Shown in pieces: positions 14,536 to 23,536 of a DNA stretch of 64,000 nt. The first letter of the stretch is position 1; every line of letters begins with the position of its first letter. The notes beneath the pieces are model-generated. The model made no database searches. It saw only the letters and a program-made list of their open reading frames with translations, and was not told the DNA's origin. The translations under genes and the position numbers were made by a program. The DNA is from JADKAV01 sp963769435 (GTDB lineage Bacteria; Actinomycetota; Actinomycetes; S36-B12; UBA10799), in contig CAVYLN010000002.1 of assembly GCA_963769435.1 (NCBI GenBank), positions 2,046,001 to 2,110,000 on the forward strand, in the 5' to 3' direction.

Positions 14536-15937
14536 CGAGCACCTCGGCCTTCAGTTCGTCGATCGAGTCGAGGAAGAGTTCCAGGATCCGCTCGGGGTCG
14601 TCGGTGATCCCCGTGTCGCTGTGGACGGAGAAGTTCAGCTCGTTGTTCAGGCTGAAGATGCCGAACGACAGGTTCATGTCTCCGCTCAACCCGCCCATCC
14701 CCCACATGCCGAGGACCTTGCCACCGGCGACGTAGATCTCGTGGCGGGGTCCCGGGACGTTCGTGGTCACGCCGATCGAGTGCTCCTGCGTGATCTTGTG
14801 CAACTTGCGGTCGACCTCGGGGGTCGCCAGTGCGCCGACCGAGGTGATGCCGAACGACACGATCGGCATCTGCGAGCCCTTGATGTCGTCGATGCGGCGC
14901 TTGATCTCGTGCAGCTGCTCCACCGGGTCCTCGATGCTGACCGGCAGCAGCACCGGGATCAGCCCGAACCGGTTGCCCAGCGTGCGCGGAAGATCGGCGT
15001 CGGGTTTGCGCAGACTCACCGGCACCGCCGTGAACAGATCGTCGACGGTCAGCGCGTCGTGCTCGACGAGGTACTTGCGCAGCGCGTTGGTCAGGACGGC
15101 CAGCAGCACGTCGTTGATCGTCGCCCCGGTGGCCTTGCCGATGTCCTTGATCTGCTGCAGTCCGACAGGCTCGATCCAGTCCAGTTTCTTCTCGCCGCTG
15201 ACCTTGCCGTGCAGGATCGTCTTGCCGGGCCGCGGCGCGAAGAGGAACTCGAGGGCGTTCTTGGCCCCTTCCGCCCCGGTCTCGAGTGCGTCCAGTGCTT
15301 CGCTGCCGAACTCGATGAACCGCTGGGGGTGCAGTGCGGTGTTGACGGTGTCCTGCAGAACACCCATCGGCTTGGTCACGGCGTCCACCGCCGGAGCCGC
15401 TGCCTTGGCGACGAGGTCGCGCTTGCGCCGGCGCTTCTTGTCCACGGCGGTGGGCCGCTCGACCTCGGCGGTGTCGTCGCACAGCGAGAGGACCACCCGG
15501 ACCAGTGCCCAACCGTCGGCGATGCTGTGCTGGATGCGGCCGTGGATCGCTGTGGTGTTCCCCTGGTAGCCCTGGATCACGTACATCTTCCACAGCGGTC
15601 GCTTCCGGTCGAGCATCTGCCCGCGTTGCTGCGAGATGAGTTCGGCCAGCTGTTCCTTGCTGCCGGGTGCGGGCAGGTGTAGGACCTCGACGTGGTTGGC
15701 GATGTCGAAGTCCGGGTCGTCCTCCCAGTGCGGCATCATCAGCGGGTTGCGGGACTTGCGGATGCGCTGGCTGAAGGTGGGGTACTTGTCCACCATCCGC
15801 TCCTGCACGATCGCGATGTAGTCGTCGGGGTCGATCTCCCGGTCGAGCCACATGAGCGCTGAGACCGTCTGGTTGTTCTTCTCCCACTCGCTGTACAGCC
15901 ATGCCGCATCGGCCGGGGAGAGTCTGCGTTCCGCCAC
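14519..15937 (-). CDS. Wax ester synthase/diacylglycerol acyltransferase (WS/DGAT)
   Basis: A 472-residue bifunctional acyltransferase that transfers acyl groups from acyl-CoA to diacylglycerol or fatty alcohol at the membrane, for storage lipid. The GTG start (VAERRLSPADAAWLYSEW) gives the family's N-terminus and usual length. The acyltransferase motif is QHSIADG at 136-142: His137 and Asp141 are kept, but the first His of the usual HHxxxDG is Gln. Other hallmarks are PLWKMYVIQG, GATINDVLLAVLTNALRKYL, VPVSLRK and TNVPGPRHEIYVAGG. The PNPOx-like gene overlaps its end. Confidence 0.92.
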   Translation of the reverse strand: MAERRLSPADAAWLYSEWEKNNQTVSALMWLDREIDPDDYIAIVQERMVDKYPTFSQRIRKSRNPLMMPHWEDDPDFDIANHVEVLHLPAPGSKEQLAELISQQRGQMLDRKRPLWKMYVIQGYQGNTTAIHGRIQHSIADGWALVRVVLSLCDDTAEVERPTAVDKKRRRKRDLVAKAAAPAVDAVTKPMGVLQDTVNTALHPQRFIEFGSEALDALETGAEGAKNALEFLFAPRPGKTILHGKVSGEKKLDWIEPVGLQQIKDIGKATGATINDVLLAVLTNALRKYLVEHDALTVDDLFTAVPVSLRKPDADLPRTLGNRFGLIPVLLPVSIEDPVEQLHEIKRRIDDIKGSQMPIVSFGITSVGALATPEVDRKLHKITQEHSIGVTTNVPGPRHEIYVAGGKVLGMWGMGGLSGDMNLSFGIFSLNNELNFSVHSDTGITDDPERILELFLDSIDELKAEVLDAGVR

Positions 15938-16028
15938 GGGCGCGAGTCTAGGTCCGGGTCGCGCCCGCGTGCCAGGTGAGCGGAAGCGCGGGCGGTTCCG
16001 GGCTGTGTTGAGTGGTGGGTCGCCGCAC

Positions 16029-16159
16029 GAACTGGTTGGGATCGCAGCGGTGGAGCCGGTTCTCAACCAGTTCCTGCGGAATCTGCGCCCGGTATGCCCG
16101 GAAGATGGCGGTATGCTCCACCGGATCTGGTTGGGTGGCCGTCGCCGCCAACCAGATCC
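16029..16159. repeat. Two hairpins built from an alternating CTGGTTG motif
   Basis: GAACTGGTTG (16029-16038) pairs with CAACCAGTTC (16064-16073). A second hairpin follows, GGATCTGGTTGG (16123-16134) with CCAACCAGATCC (16148-16159), a perfect 12-bp stem with a 13-base loop. All four arms contain CTGGTTG in alternating orientation. The pair fills the divergent spacer between WS/DGAT and the MoxR ATPase and could be regulatory or a REP-like element. Confidence 0.65.
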
Positions 16160-16193
16160 TGCGTTGGGGGTCGCCTCACCTAGGCTGGTCCCC

Positions 16194-17138
16194 GTGGAGT
16201 TCACCGGTACCGAGGCCTACCTGACCAACCCGGCGCTGGAGGCGGCCGTGCGCTGCTCGCTGGTGCTGGAGAAGCCGTTGCTCGTGCGAGGGGAGCCCGG
16301 CACGGGCAAGACATTGCTGGCCGAAGCCGTGGCCGAGGCCCTGGGCATGCCGCTGATCACCTGGCACGTGAAGAGCACGACCCGCGCCCAGGAGGGGCTG
16401 TACCACTACGACACGGTGCAGCGGTTGTACGACTCCCGCTTCGGCGACCACGACGTGCGCGACATCCGCGAGTACATCCACATGGGTGCGCTCGGCCGGG
16501 CGTTCCAGTCGCCGGAGCGGGTGGTGCTGCTGATCGACGAGATCGACAAGGCCGACATCGAGTTCCCCAACGACCTGCTGCACGAACTCGACCGGATGCG
16601 GTTCACCGTGATGGAGACCGGTGACGAGGTCGCTGCCTCGCACCGGCCGGTGGTCATCATCACCAGCAACGCGGAGAAGGAACTCCCGGACGCCTTCCTG
16701 CGCCGGTGCATCTTCCACTACATCGACTTCCCCGACCGCGAGTTGATGGCGCGCATCGTCGACGTGCACCACCCGGGCCTCGACCGGGATCTGCTGGATC
16801 AGGCGCTGACCGCCTTCTTCGCCGTGCGCGGGATGGACCGGATCCGCAAACCCCCGAGCACCAGCGAGCTCGTGGACTGGATCGCCATGTTGCAGACCGC
16901 CGGCGTCGAGTCGGTGGAACTCGACGAGGCAACCCCGTTCCTCGGCACCCTGCTCAAGAAGGAGCAGGACATGGCGAGTGTTCGTCAACCAGGTGTCCGG
17001 ACGGCGGCAGGTTCTGATGGCGCCGGACTCCGGCGATGCGCGCCACCGGCCCGTTCTTCCTCGGGCTGCTCTACCGTCTGCGCGACCAGGACGTCGCGGT
17101 CGGGCCCACCGAGGCGCTGGCCCTGTCCGCGGCGCTGA
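16194..17138 (+). CDS. MoxR-family AAA+ ATPase, 3' end frameshifted
   Basis: A MoxR/RavA-type AAA+ ATPase starting at GTG 16194 (VEFTGTEAYLTNPALEAAVR). Walker A GEPGTGKT is at 33-40, Walker B VVLLIDEIDK near 110-119, sensor 1 is IITSNAEKELPDAFLRRC, and STSELVDWIAMLQ is the C-terminal lid. MoxR proteins act as chaperones that remodel or metallate partner enzymes together with VWA proteins. After KKEQDMA (about 16975) the frame turns basic and runs 100 bases into the VWA gene. Another frame reads VFVNQVSGRRQVLMAPDSGD, so one base is probably gained or lost near 16975-17015 and the true stop lies before 17036. Confidence 0.85.
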   Translation: MEFTGTEAYLTNPALEAAVRCSLVLEKPLLVRGEPGTGKTLLAEAVAEALGMPLITWHVKSTTRAQEGLYHYDTVQRLYDSRFGDHDVRDIREYIHMGALGRAFQSPERVVLLIDEIDKADIEFPNDLLHELDRMRFTVMETGDEVAASHRPVVIITSNAEKELPDAFLRRCIFHYIDFPDRELMARIVDVHHPGLDRDLLDQALTAFFAVRGMDRIRKPPSTSELVDWIAMLQTAGVESVELDEATPFLGTLLKKEQDMASVRQPGVRTAAGSDGAGLRRCAPPARSSSGCSTVCATRTSRSGPPRRWPCPRR

Positions 17139-18226
17139 AGGCCGGTGCCCACGACGACAGCGTGCGGGGTTTCTACTACGCCGCCCGAGCCACGTTGATC
17201 CACCACGAGGGTCACCTCGACGCGTTCGACCGCGCGTTCCTCGCCGAGTACGGCGACCTCGACTGGGACACCTCACTCACCGAGCAACTGCGCGACTGGC
17301 TCGACGAGCAGTCCGGGCGCCTGGACGATCTGCCGGAGAACGCCGAGATGCCCGACCTCGCCGAACTGCTGGAGATGTTCGAGCAGCGCAAGCGCGAGCA
17401 GACCGAGCGCCACGACGGCGGACCGTACTGGATCGGCACCGGCGGCAAGTCCCCGCTCGGCCAGGCCGGGTCCGCGGCGCAGGGGCTGAGCACCGGCAGT
17501 TCCGGCGGCGGTCGGGCCGCGATCCGGATCGCCGACATGCGCTCCTACCGGCCGTACCGCTCCGACGTCACGCTGGACATCCGGCAGATGGAGGTGGCCT
17601 TGCGGCGGCTGCGGGCGTTCGTGCGCGAAGGTGCCGAGGTCGAGCTCGACATCGAGGCCACGATCGACGAGACCGCGCGCAACGCCGGCGAGATCGAAGT
17701 GGTGACCCGGCCTCCGAGCAAGCCCAACACCCACGTGGTCCTGATGATCGACGTGGGCGGCTCGATGTTCCCGTACTCACAACTGATGAGCCAACTGTTC
17801 AGCGCGACCAAGAAGGCCACGCACTTCAAGGAACTGCGCACGTACTACTTCCACAACTGCGTGTACGGCAAGGTCTACGGCACGGACCGCTTCACCGAGC
17901 CGACGTGGGTGCACGACCTGCTGCGCGAGTGCGGTCCGCACTACAAACTCATCATGGTCGGCGACGCGTTCATGGCCCCCTACGAGTTGGGTCAGGCGGG
18001 GCCGTGGAGTGCCACTGACTCCAGCCGGGTGCCGGGCATCGAGTGGCTGCGCATTCTGACCGACCACTTCCGCGATTCGGTCTGGCTGAACCCGGAACCG
18101 TTGAGCCGCTGGAGCGGGACGACGATCGAGGAAGTGGGCCGGGTGGTCGAGATGTTCCCGCTCACGACCGAGGGTCTGACCGAGGCGATGGCGCACCTGA
18201 ACCGGGGGACTCCGGCGCGGCGGTAG
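17036..18226 (+). CDS. CoxE-like VWA-domain protein
   Basis: A 396-residue partner of the MoxR ATPase. It has an N-terminal helical region (residues 1-125), a Gly/Ser linker at about 130-165 and a C-terminal von Willebrand A domain. The MIDAS motif MIDVGGSM lies near 238-244 as DxGxS, and YYFHNCVYGKVY and IMVGDAFMAPYEL follow. CoxE-type proteins work with MoxR ATPases to mature metal or redox cofactor centres. No client enzyme (for example a CoxL/molybdenum hydroxylase) is in this window, so its target is unknown. The ATG at 17036 follows a TGA at 17015 in the same frame. Confidence 0.85.
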   Translation: MRATGPFFLGLLYRLRDQDVAVGPTEALALSAALKAGAHDDSVRGFYYAARATLIHHEGHLDAFDRAFLAEYGDLDWDTSLTEQLRDWLDEQSGRLDDLPENAEMPDLAELLEMFEQRKREQTERHDGGPYWIGTGGKSPLGQAGSAAQGLSTGSSGGGRAAIRIADMRSYRPYRSDVTLDIRQMEVALRRLRAFVREGAEVELDIEATIDETARNAGEIEVVTRPPSKPNTHVVLMIDVGGSMFPYSQLMSQLFSATKKATHFKELRTYYFHNCVYGKVYGTDRFTEPTWVHDLLRECGPHYKLIMVGDAFMAPYELGQAGPWSATDSSRVPGIEWLRILTDHFRDSVWLNPEPLSRWSGTTIEEVGRVVEMFPLTTEGLTEAMAHLNRGTPARR

Positions 18227-18261
18227 TGAGGGTGGGCCGTTGGTTGCCTTTCGTGTAGTAC

Positions 18262-18310
18262 GTGGGTGTTCGTCGCGCGATGAACGACCACGAACTGCCC
18301 GAACGCCCAC
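18262..18310. promoter_or_regulatory. Inverted repeat in nuclease upstream region
   Basis: GTGGGTGTTCG (18262-18272) and CGAACGCCCAC (18300-18310) pair with one mismatch, and GTTC/GAAC pairs again inside. It lies between the VWA stop and the secreted nuclease start, 108 bases upstream of the ATG. It may be a terminator for the MoxR-VWA pair or an operator. Confidence 0.35.
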
Positions 18311-18417
18311 ATTCGACGGCCGAAGACTGGTCCGCGGGCGTATTCTGGTAAGTGGGAGGAAGCCCGCGCGAGTTGGTTTCGCCCGCTGTGGGTTCCTCGT
18401 GTGTGTGGGGAGGAACC

Positions 18418-21291
18418 ATGCCACGTCGATGTGCTTTCATTCCAGTCTTCGCGTTGGTCGCGGCGCTGTTCCCGGTGGCCCCGGCGCAGGCGTTATCCGA
18501 CGATGTCGTGATCAGCCAGGTGTACGGAGGGGGCGGCAATACCGGCGCGCCGTACACCAACGACTTCATCGAACTGTTCAACCGGGGCACGACGACGGTG
18601 TCGTTGACGGGCATGTCGGTGCAGTACGCGAGCGCAACGGGCACGGGGAACTTCGGGACGAATCCGGTGACGCAGTTGTCGGGGAGCCTTGCGCCGGGTC
18701 AGTACTACCTGGTGCAGGAGGCCGGTGGTGTGAACGGTGTGCCACTGCCAACCCCCGACGCGACCGGCACAGCCAACATGAGCAGCACCAGCGGCAAAGT
18801 TGCCCTCGTCAACTCCACGACCGGACTGGCGTGCAACGGAGGCTCCACCCCGTGCTCGCCGGATCAACTGGCTCAGATCAAAGACCTCGTCGGCTATGGC
18901 AGCGCCGACTTCTACGAGGGCGCTGGCACCGCTCCCACCTTGAGCAACACCGCCGCGGCTCAGCGGCTGGTAGGTGGATGTACCGAGACCGACAGCAACG
19001 CTGCTGACTTCACTGCCGGGGCGCCCGGCCCACGCAACACGTCTTCGCCGCTGAGCCCCTGCGCCAGCCCGGACCCGTGCACTGCCGCGTACACCTCGAT
19101 CCCCACGATCCAGGGCAACGGGCCGACCGCGGCGATCACCGGCACGGTGACCACCCAGGGGGTCGTGGTCGGCGACTTCGAGGGGACGGGGGCTGCGAGT
19201 GGTTTCTACCTCCAGGACCTGACCGGTGACGCCGACGCGGCGACCTCCGACGGATTGTTTGTCTACACCGGCAGCGCGGACCTGGTCGATGCCGGTGATG
19301 TGGTGCGTGTGACTGGGTATGCGCGGGAGCGGTACGGCCAGACCTCGCTCAACGGGTCGAACAGTGATTCTTCGGCGGTACCCGCAACGAATCTGGTGGA
19401 CTGCGGATCCGGTTCGGCGGCGCCCATTGATGTCTTCATGCCGTTTGCCGACGCCGGCTTCCCGGAGCGGTACGAGGGCATGCTCGTACGGTTCCCGCAG
19501 GACCTGGTGATCTCGGAGCATTTCAACTACGACCGGTACGGCGAGATCGTGCTGGCGTTGCCCCTGCCCGGCGAGGAGCGCCCGTTCACCGGAACCGCGA
19601 TCGACGAGCCCGGCGTGGCCGCGAACGCCCGGACCCTGGCGAACAGCCTGCGACGTATCACGCTCGACGATGTGAACAGCGCACAGAACCCGGCGTTGCT
19701 GCGCCACCCCAACGGTGATCCCTTCTCTCTTGCGAATCGATTCCGCATCGGGGACACGGTGACCAATACGTTTGGGATCCTGGGCTACGACTACGACCTC
19801 TACCGCGTGCTCCCGACACGCCCTGCGGACTACACCGCGGCGAACCCGCGGCCTGCTCTCCCAGCCGTCGGCGGCACACTGCGGCTGGCCGGGATGAACA
19901 CGCTGAACTACTTCCTGACCCCGGACTATCCGAGCGGGGATCCTCTGGACAACACGTGTGGTCCGGCCAAGGACATGCCGTGCCGAGGCTGGGACTCCGA
20001 CCAGGCTGACGAACTGAGTCGCCAGCGCAACAAGCTGCTGGCTGCGATGTCTGGACTGGATGCCGCCATCATCGGCCTGACCGAGTTGGAGAACACCACG
20101 GGTGTCGAGCCACTGGCGGACCTCGTTTCGGGTCTGCCTGGCTATGCCTACATCGATACCGGCACGATCGGCACCGACGCCATCAAGGTGGGTCTGATCT
20201 ACCGTCCCTCAGAGGTGACCCCGATCGGCGCGCACCAGGTGCTGGATTCCAGTGACGACCCGCGGTTCCTCGACACCAAGAACCGGCCCACCCTCGCGCA
20301 GACCTTCCAGGACAACGTGACGCAGGAGCGCTTCACAGTGGCCATCAACCATTTCAAGTCGAAGGGTTCGGCATGCGACGACGTGGGCGATCCCGACACC
20401 GGTGATGGGCAGGGCGAGTGCAACCAAACCCGTACCGACGCGGCGAAGGCGCTGGTCGACTGGCTGGCAATCGACCCGACGGCGAGCGGGGATCCCGACT
20501 ATCTGGTCTTGGGCGACCTGAACTCCTACGCCCAGGAGGATCCGATCGACGCGGTCGAGGCCGGTCCGGACGACACCATGGGCACTGCGGACGACTACAC
20601 GAACCTCATCGCCGAGTACCAGGGTGCTTTCGCGTATTCGTACGTGTTCGACGGGCAGTCCGGGTACCTCGATCACGCACTGGCCAGCGCGAGCCTGGTG
20701 GGTCGGGTCGTCGGCGCCACGCAGTGGCACATCAACGCCGACGAGCCCGACGTGCTGGACTACGACACATCATTCAAGCCAGCGGAACAGGATGTGATCT
20801 TCGAGCCCAACGCCTATCGATCGTCCGATCACGACGCCGTCGTCATCGGACTGGGCACGAGCGAGCCCACCCCGGGCCCGACTGAGCCCACCCCGGGCCC
20901 GACTGAGCCCCCGCCCCCTGCGGTGACCAAGAAGACGCAGACCGCGCCCAAACCGCCGAAGCGGATCAAGAAGCGCGCAGTGACGGTGTTGACGAAGAAG
21001 AACGCGCGGACCAACGCCGGTTTGCGGCTCGCCACGAAGGTGAAAGTGACGTCGAAGCGCGGCAAGGTGGTTACGTCGAAGAAGGGAAAGGTTGTCACCT
21101 ACCGTCTGCGCAAGGGCTCCAAGGACAAGGTTCTCGTACTGCGCCTCATCAAGGGCTCTAAGGGCAAGGTGTCGGTCCGGACCTTCGGTAGGAAGGGCTG
21201 GCGGTTGGTGCTGGTGCAGTCGGCGCCGGCGACGGACACCTTCGACGCCTACCGGTTGCGGACTGTGTACGTGAACGGCAGGCGTCGCTAG
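18418..21291 (+). CDS. Secreted ExeM/NucH-type endonuclease with lamin-tail domain
   Basis: A 957-residue extracellular nuclease. A signal peptide ends at AQA near residue 24. An LTD domain follows (VVISQVYGGGGNTG to about 170), then an OB-like domain near 210-360 (AITGTVTTQGVVVGDFEG). The endonuclease/exonuclease/phosphatase domain spans about 480-815, with metal and catalytic motifs GLTELEN, INHFKSKGS, VLGDLNSYAQEDPI and SSDHDAVV. A TPGP/TEP linker (two identical 21-base DNA repeats at 20862-20903) leads to a very basic Lys-rich tail of about 120 residues that may bind DNA or cell wall. The ATG has GGGGAGGA upstream. It likely degrades environmental DNA for nutrients or in biofilms. Confidence 0.88.
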   Translation: MPRRCAFIPVFALVAALFPVAPAQALSDDVVISQVYGGGGNTGAPYTNDFIELFNRGTTTVSLTGMSVQYASATGTGNFGTNPVTQLSGSLAPGQYYLVQEAGGVNGVPLPTPDATGTANMSSTSGKVALVNSTTGLACNGGSTPCSPDQLAQIKDLVGYGSADFYEGAGTAPTLSNTAAAQRLVGGCTETDSNAADFTAGAPGPRNTSSPLSPCASPDPCTAAYTSIPTIQGNGPTAAITGTVTTQGVVVGDFEGTGAASGFYLQDLTGDADAATSDGLFVYTGSADLVDAGDVVRVTGYARERYGQTSLNGSNSDSSAVPATNLVDCGSGSAAPIDVFMPFADAGFPERYEGMLVRFPQDLVISEHFNYDRYGEIVLALPLPGEERPFTGTAIDEPGVAANARTLANSLRRITLDDVNSAQNPALLRHPNGDPFSLANRFRIGDTVTNTFGILGYDYDLYRVLPTRPADYTAANPRPALPAVGGTLRLAGMNTLNYFLTPDYPSGDPLDNTCGPAKDMPCRGWDSDQADELSRQRNKLLAAMSGLDAAIIGLTELENTTGVEPLADLVSGLPGYAYIDTGTIGTDAIKVGLIYRPSEVTPIGAHQVLDSSDDPRFLDTKNRPTLAQTFQDNVTQERFTVAINHFKSKGSACDDVGDPDTGDGQGECNQTRTDAAKALVDWLAIDPTASGDPDYLVLGDLNSYAQEDPIDAVEAGPDDTMGTADDYTNLIAEYQGAFAYSYVFDGQSGYLDHALASASLVGRVVGATQWHINADEPDVLDYDTSFKPAEQDVIFEPNAYRSSDHDAVVIGLGTSEPTPGPTEPTPGPTEPPPPAVTKKTQTAPKPPKRIKKRAVTVLTKKNARTNAGLRLATKVKVTSKRGKVVTSKKGKVVTYRLRKGSKDKVLVLRLIKGSKGKVSVRTFGRKGWRLVLVQSAPATDTFDAYRLRTVYVNGRRR

Positions 21292-21905
21292 GCCGATTCC
21301 TTGCGCGGCGCCCACGCCGGGTAGGGCAGCCCGGCGAGTCGGTTGATGACGAAGCCCTGGCCGATGAGCAGCACCACGGCCACCATCAGGATCAGCAGTT
21401 GTTCCGGCGTCCGCAGCAGTCCCAGGCTCACGATCAGCGTGGTGGCGCCTGCCGGGGCATGCGGAACGCCGAGCCAGATCATGATCGACAGCGTCAGGCA
21501 CAGCGACATGGTCGCCGCCCCCACCCGGTCCCAGGTCACGTCCTCCAGATCGGGGGCGCTGGTGGTGAGTCCGAAAACCACCAGCGATGCGTATCCGGCG
21601 ATCACCCCGATCAGGTGGCCGAAGAAGGCGCTGCGCGGTGCGGCCTGCACGTTGGTCGCGGCGAAGAAGAGAAGGAAGGCCGTGGGTCCCAGCGACGGGA
21701 AGATGAACGGCTGCTTGGTCACCATCGCCACGACCGACAGGATCGCGATGGTGATGGCTGAGTTGACCAGGACGTAGGTGCCCAGGATCGCGCGGCTGTC
21801 GTGCCGCTGCTGCAGCGATCGCAGGCCGAAGCGGGTCCCGAGGCCGTGGACCGCGGCGGGAAGATCACCCCAGACCGGATGGCCGGATACGGGTGTGCTG
21901 CTCAT
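21288..21905 (-). CDS. HPP family membrane protein
   Basis: A 205-residue integral membrane protein with four to five helices. It carries the family motif in VTKQPFIFPSLGPTAFLLFF, then PRSAFFGHLIGVIAGYASLV and GVPHAPAGATTLIVSLGLL. HPP proteins include plastid nitrite transporters, so anion transport is possible, but bacterial members are untested. I chose ATG 21905 because GGAGGG lies at the right distance; the frame continues upstream with a poor, basic sequence. Its stop shares four bases with the stop of the convergent nuclease gene. Confidence 0.85.
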   Translation of the reverse strand: MSSTPVSGHPVWGDLPAAVHGLGTRFGLRSLQQRHDSRAILGTYVLVNSAITIAILSVVAMVTKQPFIFPSLGPTAFLLFFAATNVQAAPRSAFFGHLIGVIAGYASLVVFGLTTSAPDLEDVTWDRVGAATMSLCLTLSIMIWLGVPHAPAGATTLIVSLGLLRTPEQLLILMVAVVLLIGQGFVINRLAGLPYPAWAPRKESA

Positions 21906-22201
21906 CGATCCCTCCAGATCGTCGGCCAGCCGCGGTGGCCGGGTTCGGTCAGTATGCACTCGCAGCGACGGCTGCCGTCCGGTGGCGGGCGGGGTGCTGC
22001 GTCTGGCGCTCACTCGGGTTCTGCGGGGCAAGAGGGTGTGAACATCCGGGCATCAGGTGACGCGATATTCACAACCTTCACGGGAGGACATGCGCGACAC
22101 GGGGAGGAGGTCCGCGGGGAGGTCCGCGGGGGGTGACCAGCCGCGCCGACGATGCGGGTGAACCGGTAGTGCCTTCTGCCGGGCGCAAGTACGGTGAGCC
22201 C

Positions 22202-23536
22202 ATGAAGACAGCATGCGTGATCGGGGCCGGGGCGGCCGGGCTGGCGACCGGCAAGGCCCTCAAGGACCGCAACATCGACTTCGACTGGTTCGAGAAGGGG
22301 TCCTACGTCGGGGGGCTGTGGCAGATCGACAACGACAACGGGGGAGCCGCGGCGTACCACTCGCTGCACCTCAACTCCAGCCGCCCGCGCACCGAGTACC
22401 CGAGTTTCCCGATGCCGGAGGACTGGGCCGACTACCCGCCCTACTACCAGGTCGCGCAGTACTTCGAGGATTTCGCCGACCACTTCGGCCTGCGCGAGCG
22501 GATCACGTTCAACACCGCCGTCGAAAAGGTCGAGCCGATCGAGGGCCCGGGACTGCCCGGCGCGAACGGCTGGCGGGTGACGACCAGCGACGGACAGACC
22601 CGCGAGTACGAGAACGTCCTGGTCGCCAACGGCCACCACTCGAGTCCCAAGACCCCGCACTTCGAGGGGGAGTTCACCGGCGAGTCGTTCCATGCCCACG
22701 ACTACCGCGACCTGTCGGTCTTCGCCGACCAGCGGGTGCTGGTCATCGGCGTGGGGAACTCCGGGATGGACATCGCGTGCGACGCCGCGCGCAATGCGAA
22801 GTCGGTGCTGCTGTCCACCCGGCACGGCGTTCACGTGATCCCCAAGTACGCGCTCGGCAAGCCCGTGGACCAGTTGAGCTCCCCGATGATGGCCTATGTC
22901 CCGTTCCCGGTGGAGCGGCTGGCGTACGAGGCGATCGTGCGCATCGCGACCGGTCGGCCGCAGGACCGCGGCCTGCCCAAGCCGGACCACAAACTGCTCG
23001 GCGCGCACCCGACCGTCTCAGCCGAACTCTACGACCGGGTCGGGCACGGCGACATCACGATGAAGCCGGACATCGCGCGCTTCGACGGTGACAAGGTGGA
23101 GTTCGTCGACGGCACGACCGAAGAGGTCGACCTGGTGGTCTACGCGACGGGGTACAACATCTCGCTGCCGTTCCTGGACCCGTCGGTCTACAGCGCCGAG
23201 CACAACAAGATGCCGCTGTACCTGCGCATCGTCCCGCCGGAGCGCCCCGGGCTGTTCTTCATGGGATTCATCCAGACCGTCGGGTCGGGCATCCCGCTCA
23301 CGGAGTACCAGGCCGAGTGGATCGGCGACCTGCTGACCGGGGAGCTGCCGATGCCGTCGGCCGCTGAGATGCAGAAATGGATCGACGCCGACCAGAAGGC
23401 CATGGCCAAGCGCTACGTTCGCTCCGAACGGCACACCATGCAGGTCGACTACTGGCGCTACATCAAGACCATGAAGGAAGCCCGTCATCCGGGTGCCGGG
23501 TGGAAGTCCAAGATCCCGGTCCTGGGCGCCCGATGA
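22202..23536 (+). CDS. Flavin-containing monooxygenase (FMO family)
   Basis: A 444-residue class B monooxygenase with FAD motif GAGAAG at 8-13 and NADPH motif GVGNSG in VLVIGVGNSGMDIACDAA. The signature FTGESFHAHDY (FxGxxxHxxxY) and YATGYNISLPFLDP are also present. It resembles the enzyme at 2596-3942 in layout (HFGLRERITF occurs in both) but is clearly diverged. The ATG has only a weak GGTGAG upstream. Its TGA overlaps the ATG of the next gene, an alcohol dehydrogenase, which makes a monooxygenase/dehydrogenase pair suited to sequential oxidation of alcohols and ketones. Confidence 0.9.
   Translation: MKTACVIGAGAAGLATGKALKDRNIDFDWFEKGSYVGGLWQIDNDNGGAAAYHSLHLNSSRPRTEYPSFPMPEDWADYPPYYQVAQYFEDFADHFGLRERITFNTAVEKVEPIEGPGLPGANGWRVTTSDGQTREYENVLVANGHHSSPKTPHFEGEFTGESFHAHDYRDLSVFADQRVLVIGVGNSGMDIACDAARNAKSVLLSTRHGVHVIPKYALGKPVDQLSSPMMAYVPFPVERLAYEAIVRIATGRPQDRGLPKPDHKLLGAHPTVSAELYDRVGHGDITMKPDIARFDGDKVEFVDGTTEEVDLVVYATGYNISLPFLDPSVYSAEHNKMPLYLRIVPPERPGLFFMGFIQTVGSGIPLTEYQAEWIGDLLTGELPMPSAAEMQKWIDADQKAMAKRYVRSERHTMQVDYWRYIKTMKEARHPGAGWKSKIPVLGAR

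Noticed and set aside
14181..15902. A 573-codon minus-strand frame overlapping WS/DGAT
   Set aside because: It is the wrong frame of the WS/DGAT and PNPOx-like genes, with no acyltransferase motif and strongly basic composition.
16706..17017. Small plus-strand gene ending at 17017
   Set aside because: It is out of frame within the MoxR ATPase. Its stop codon is relevant only as a possible true end of the frameshifted ATPase.
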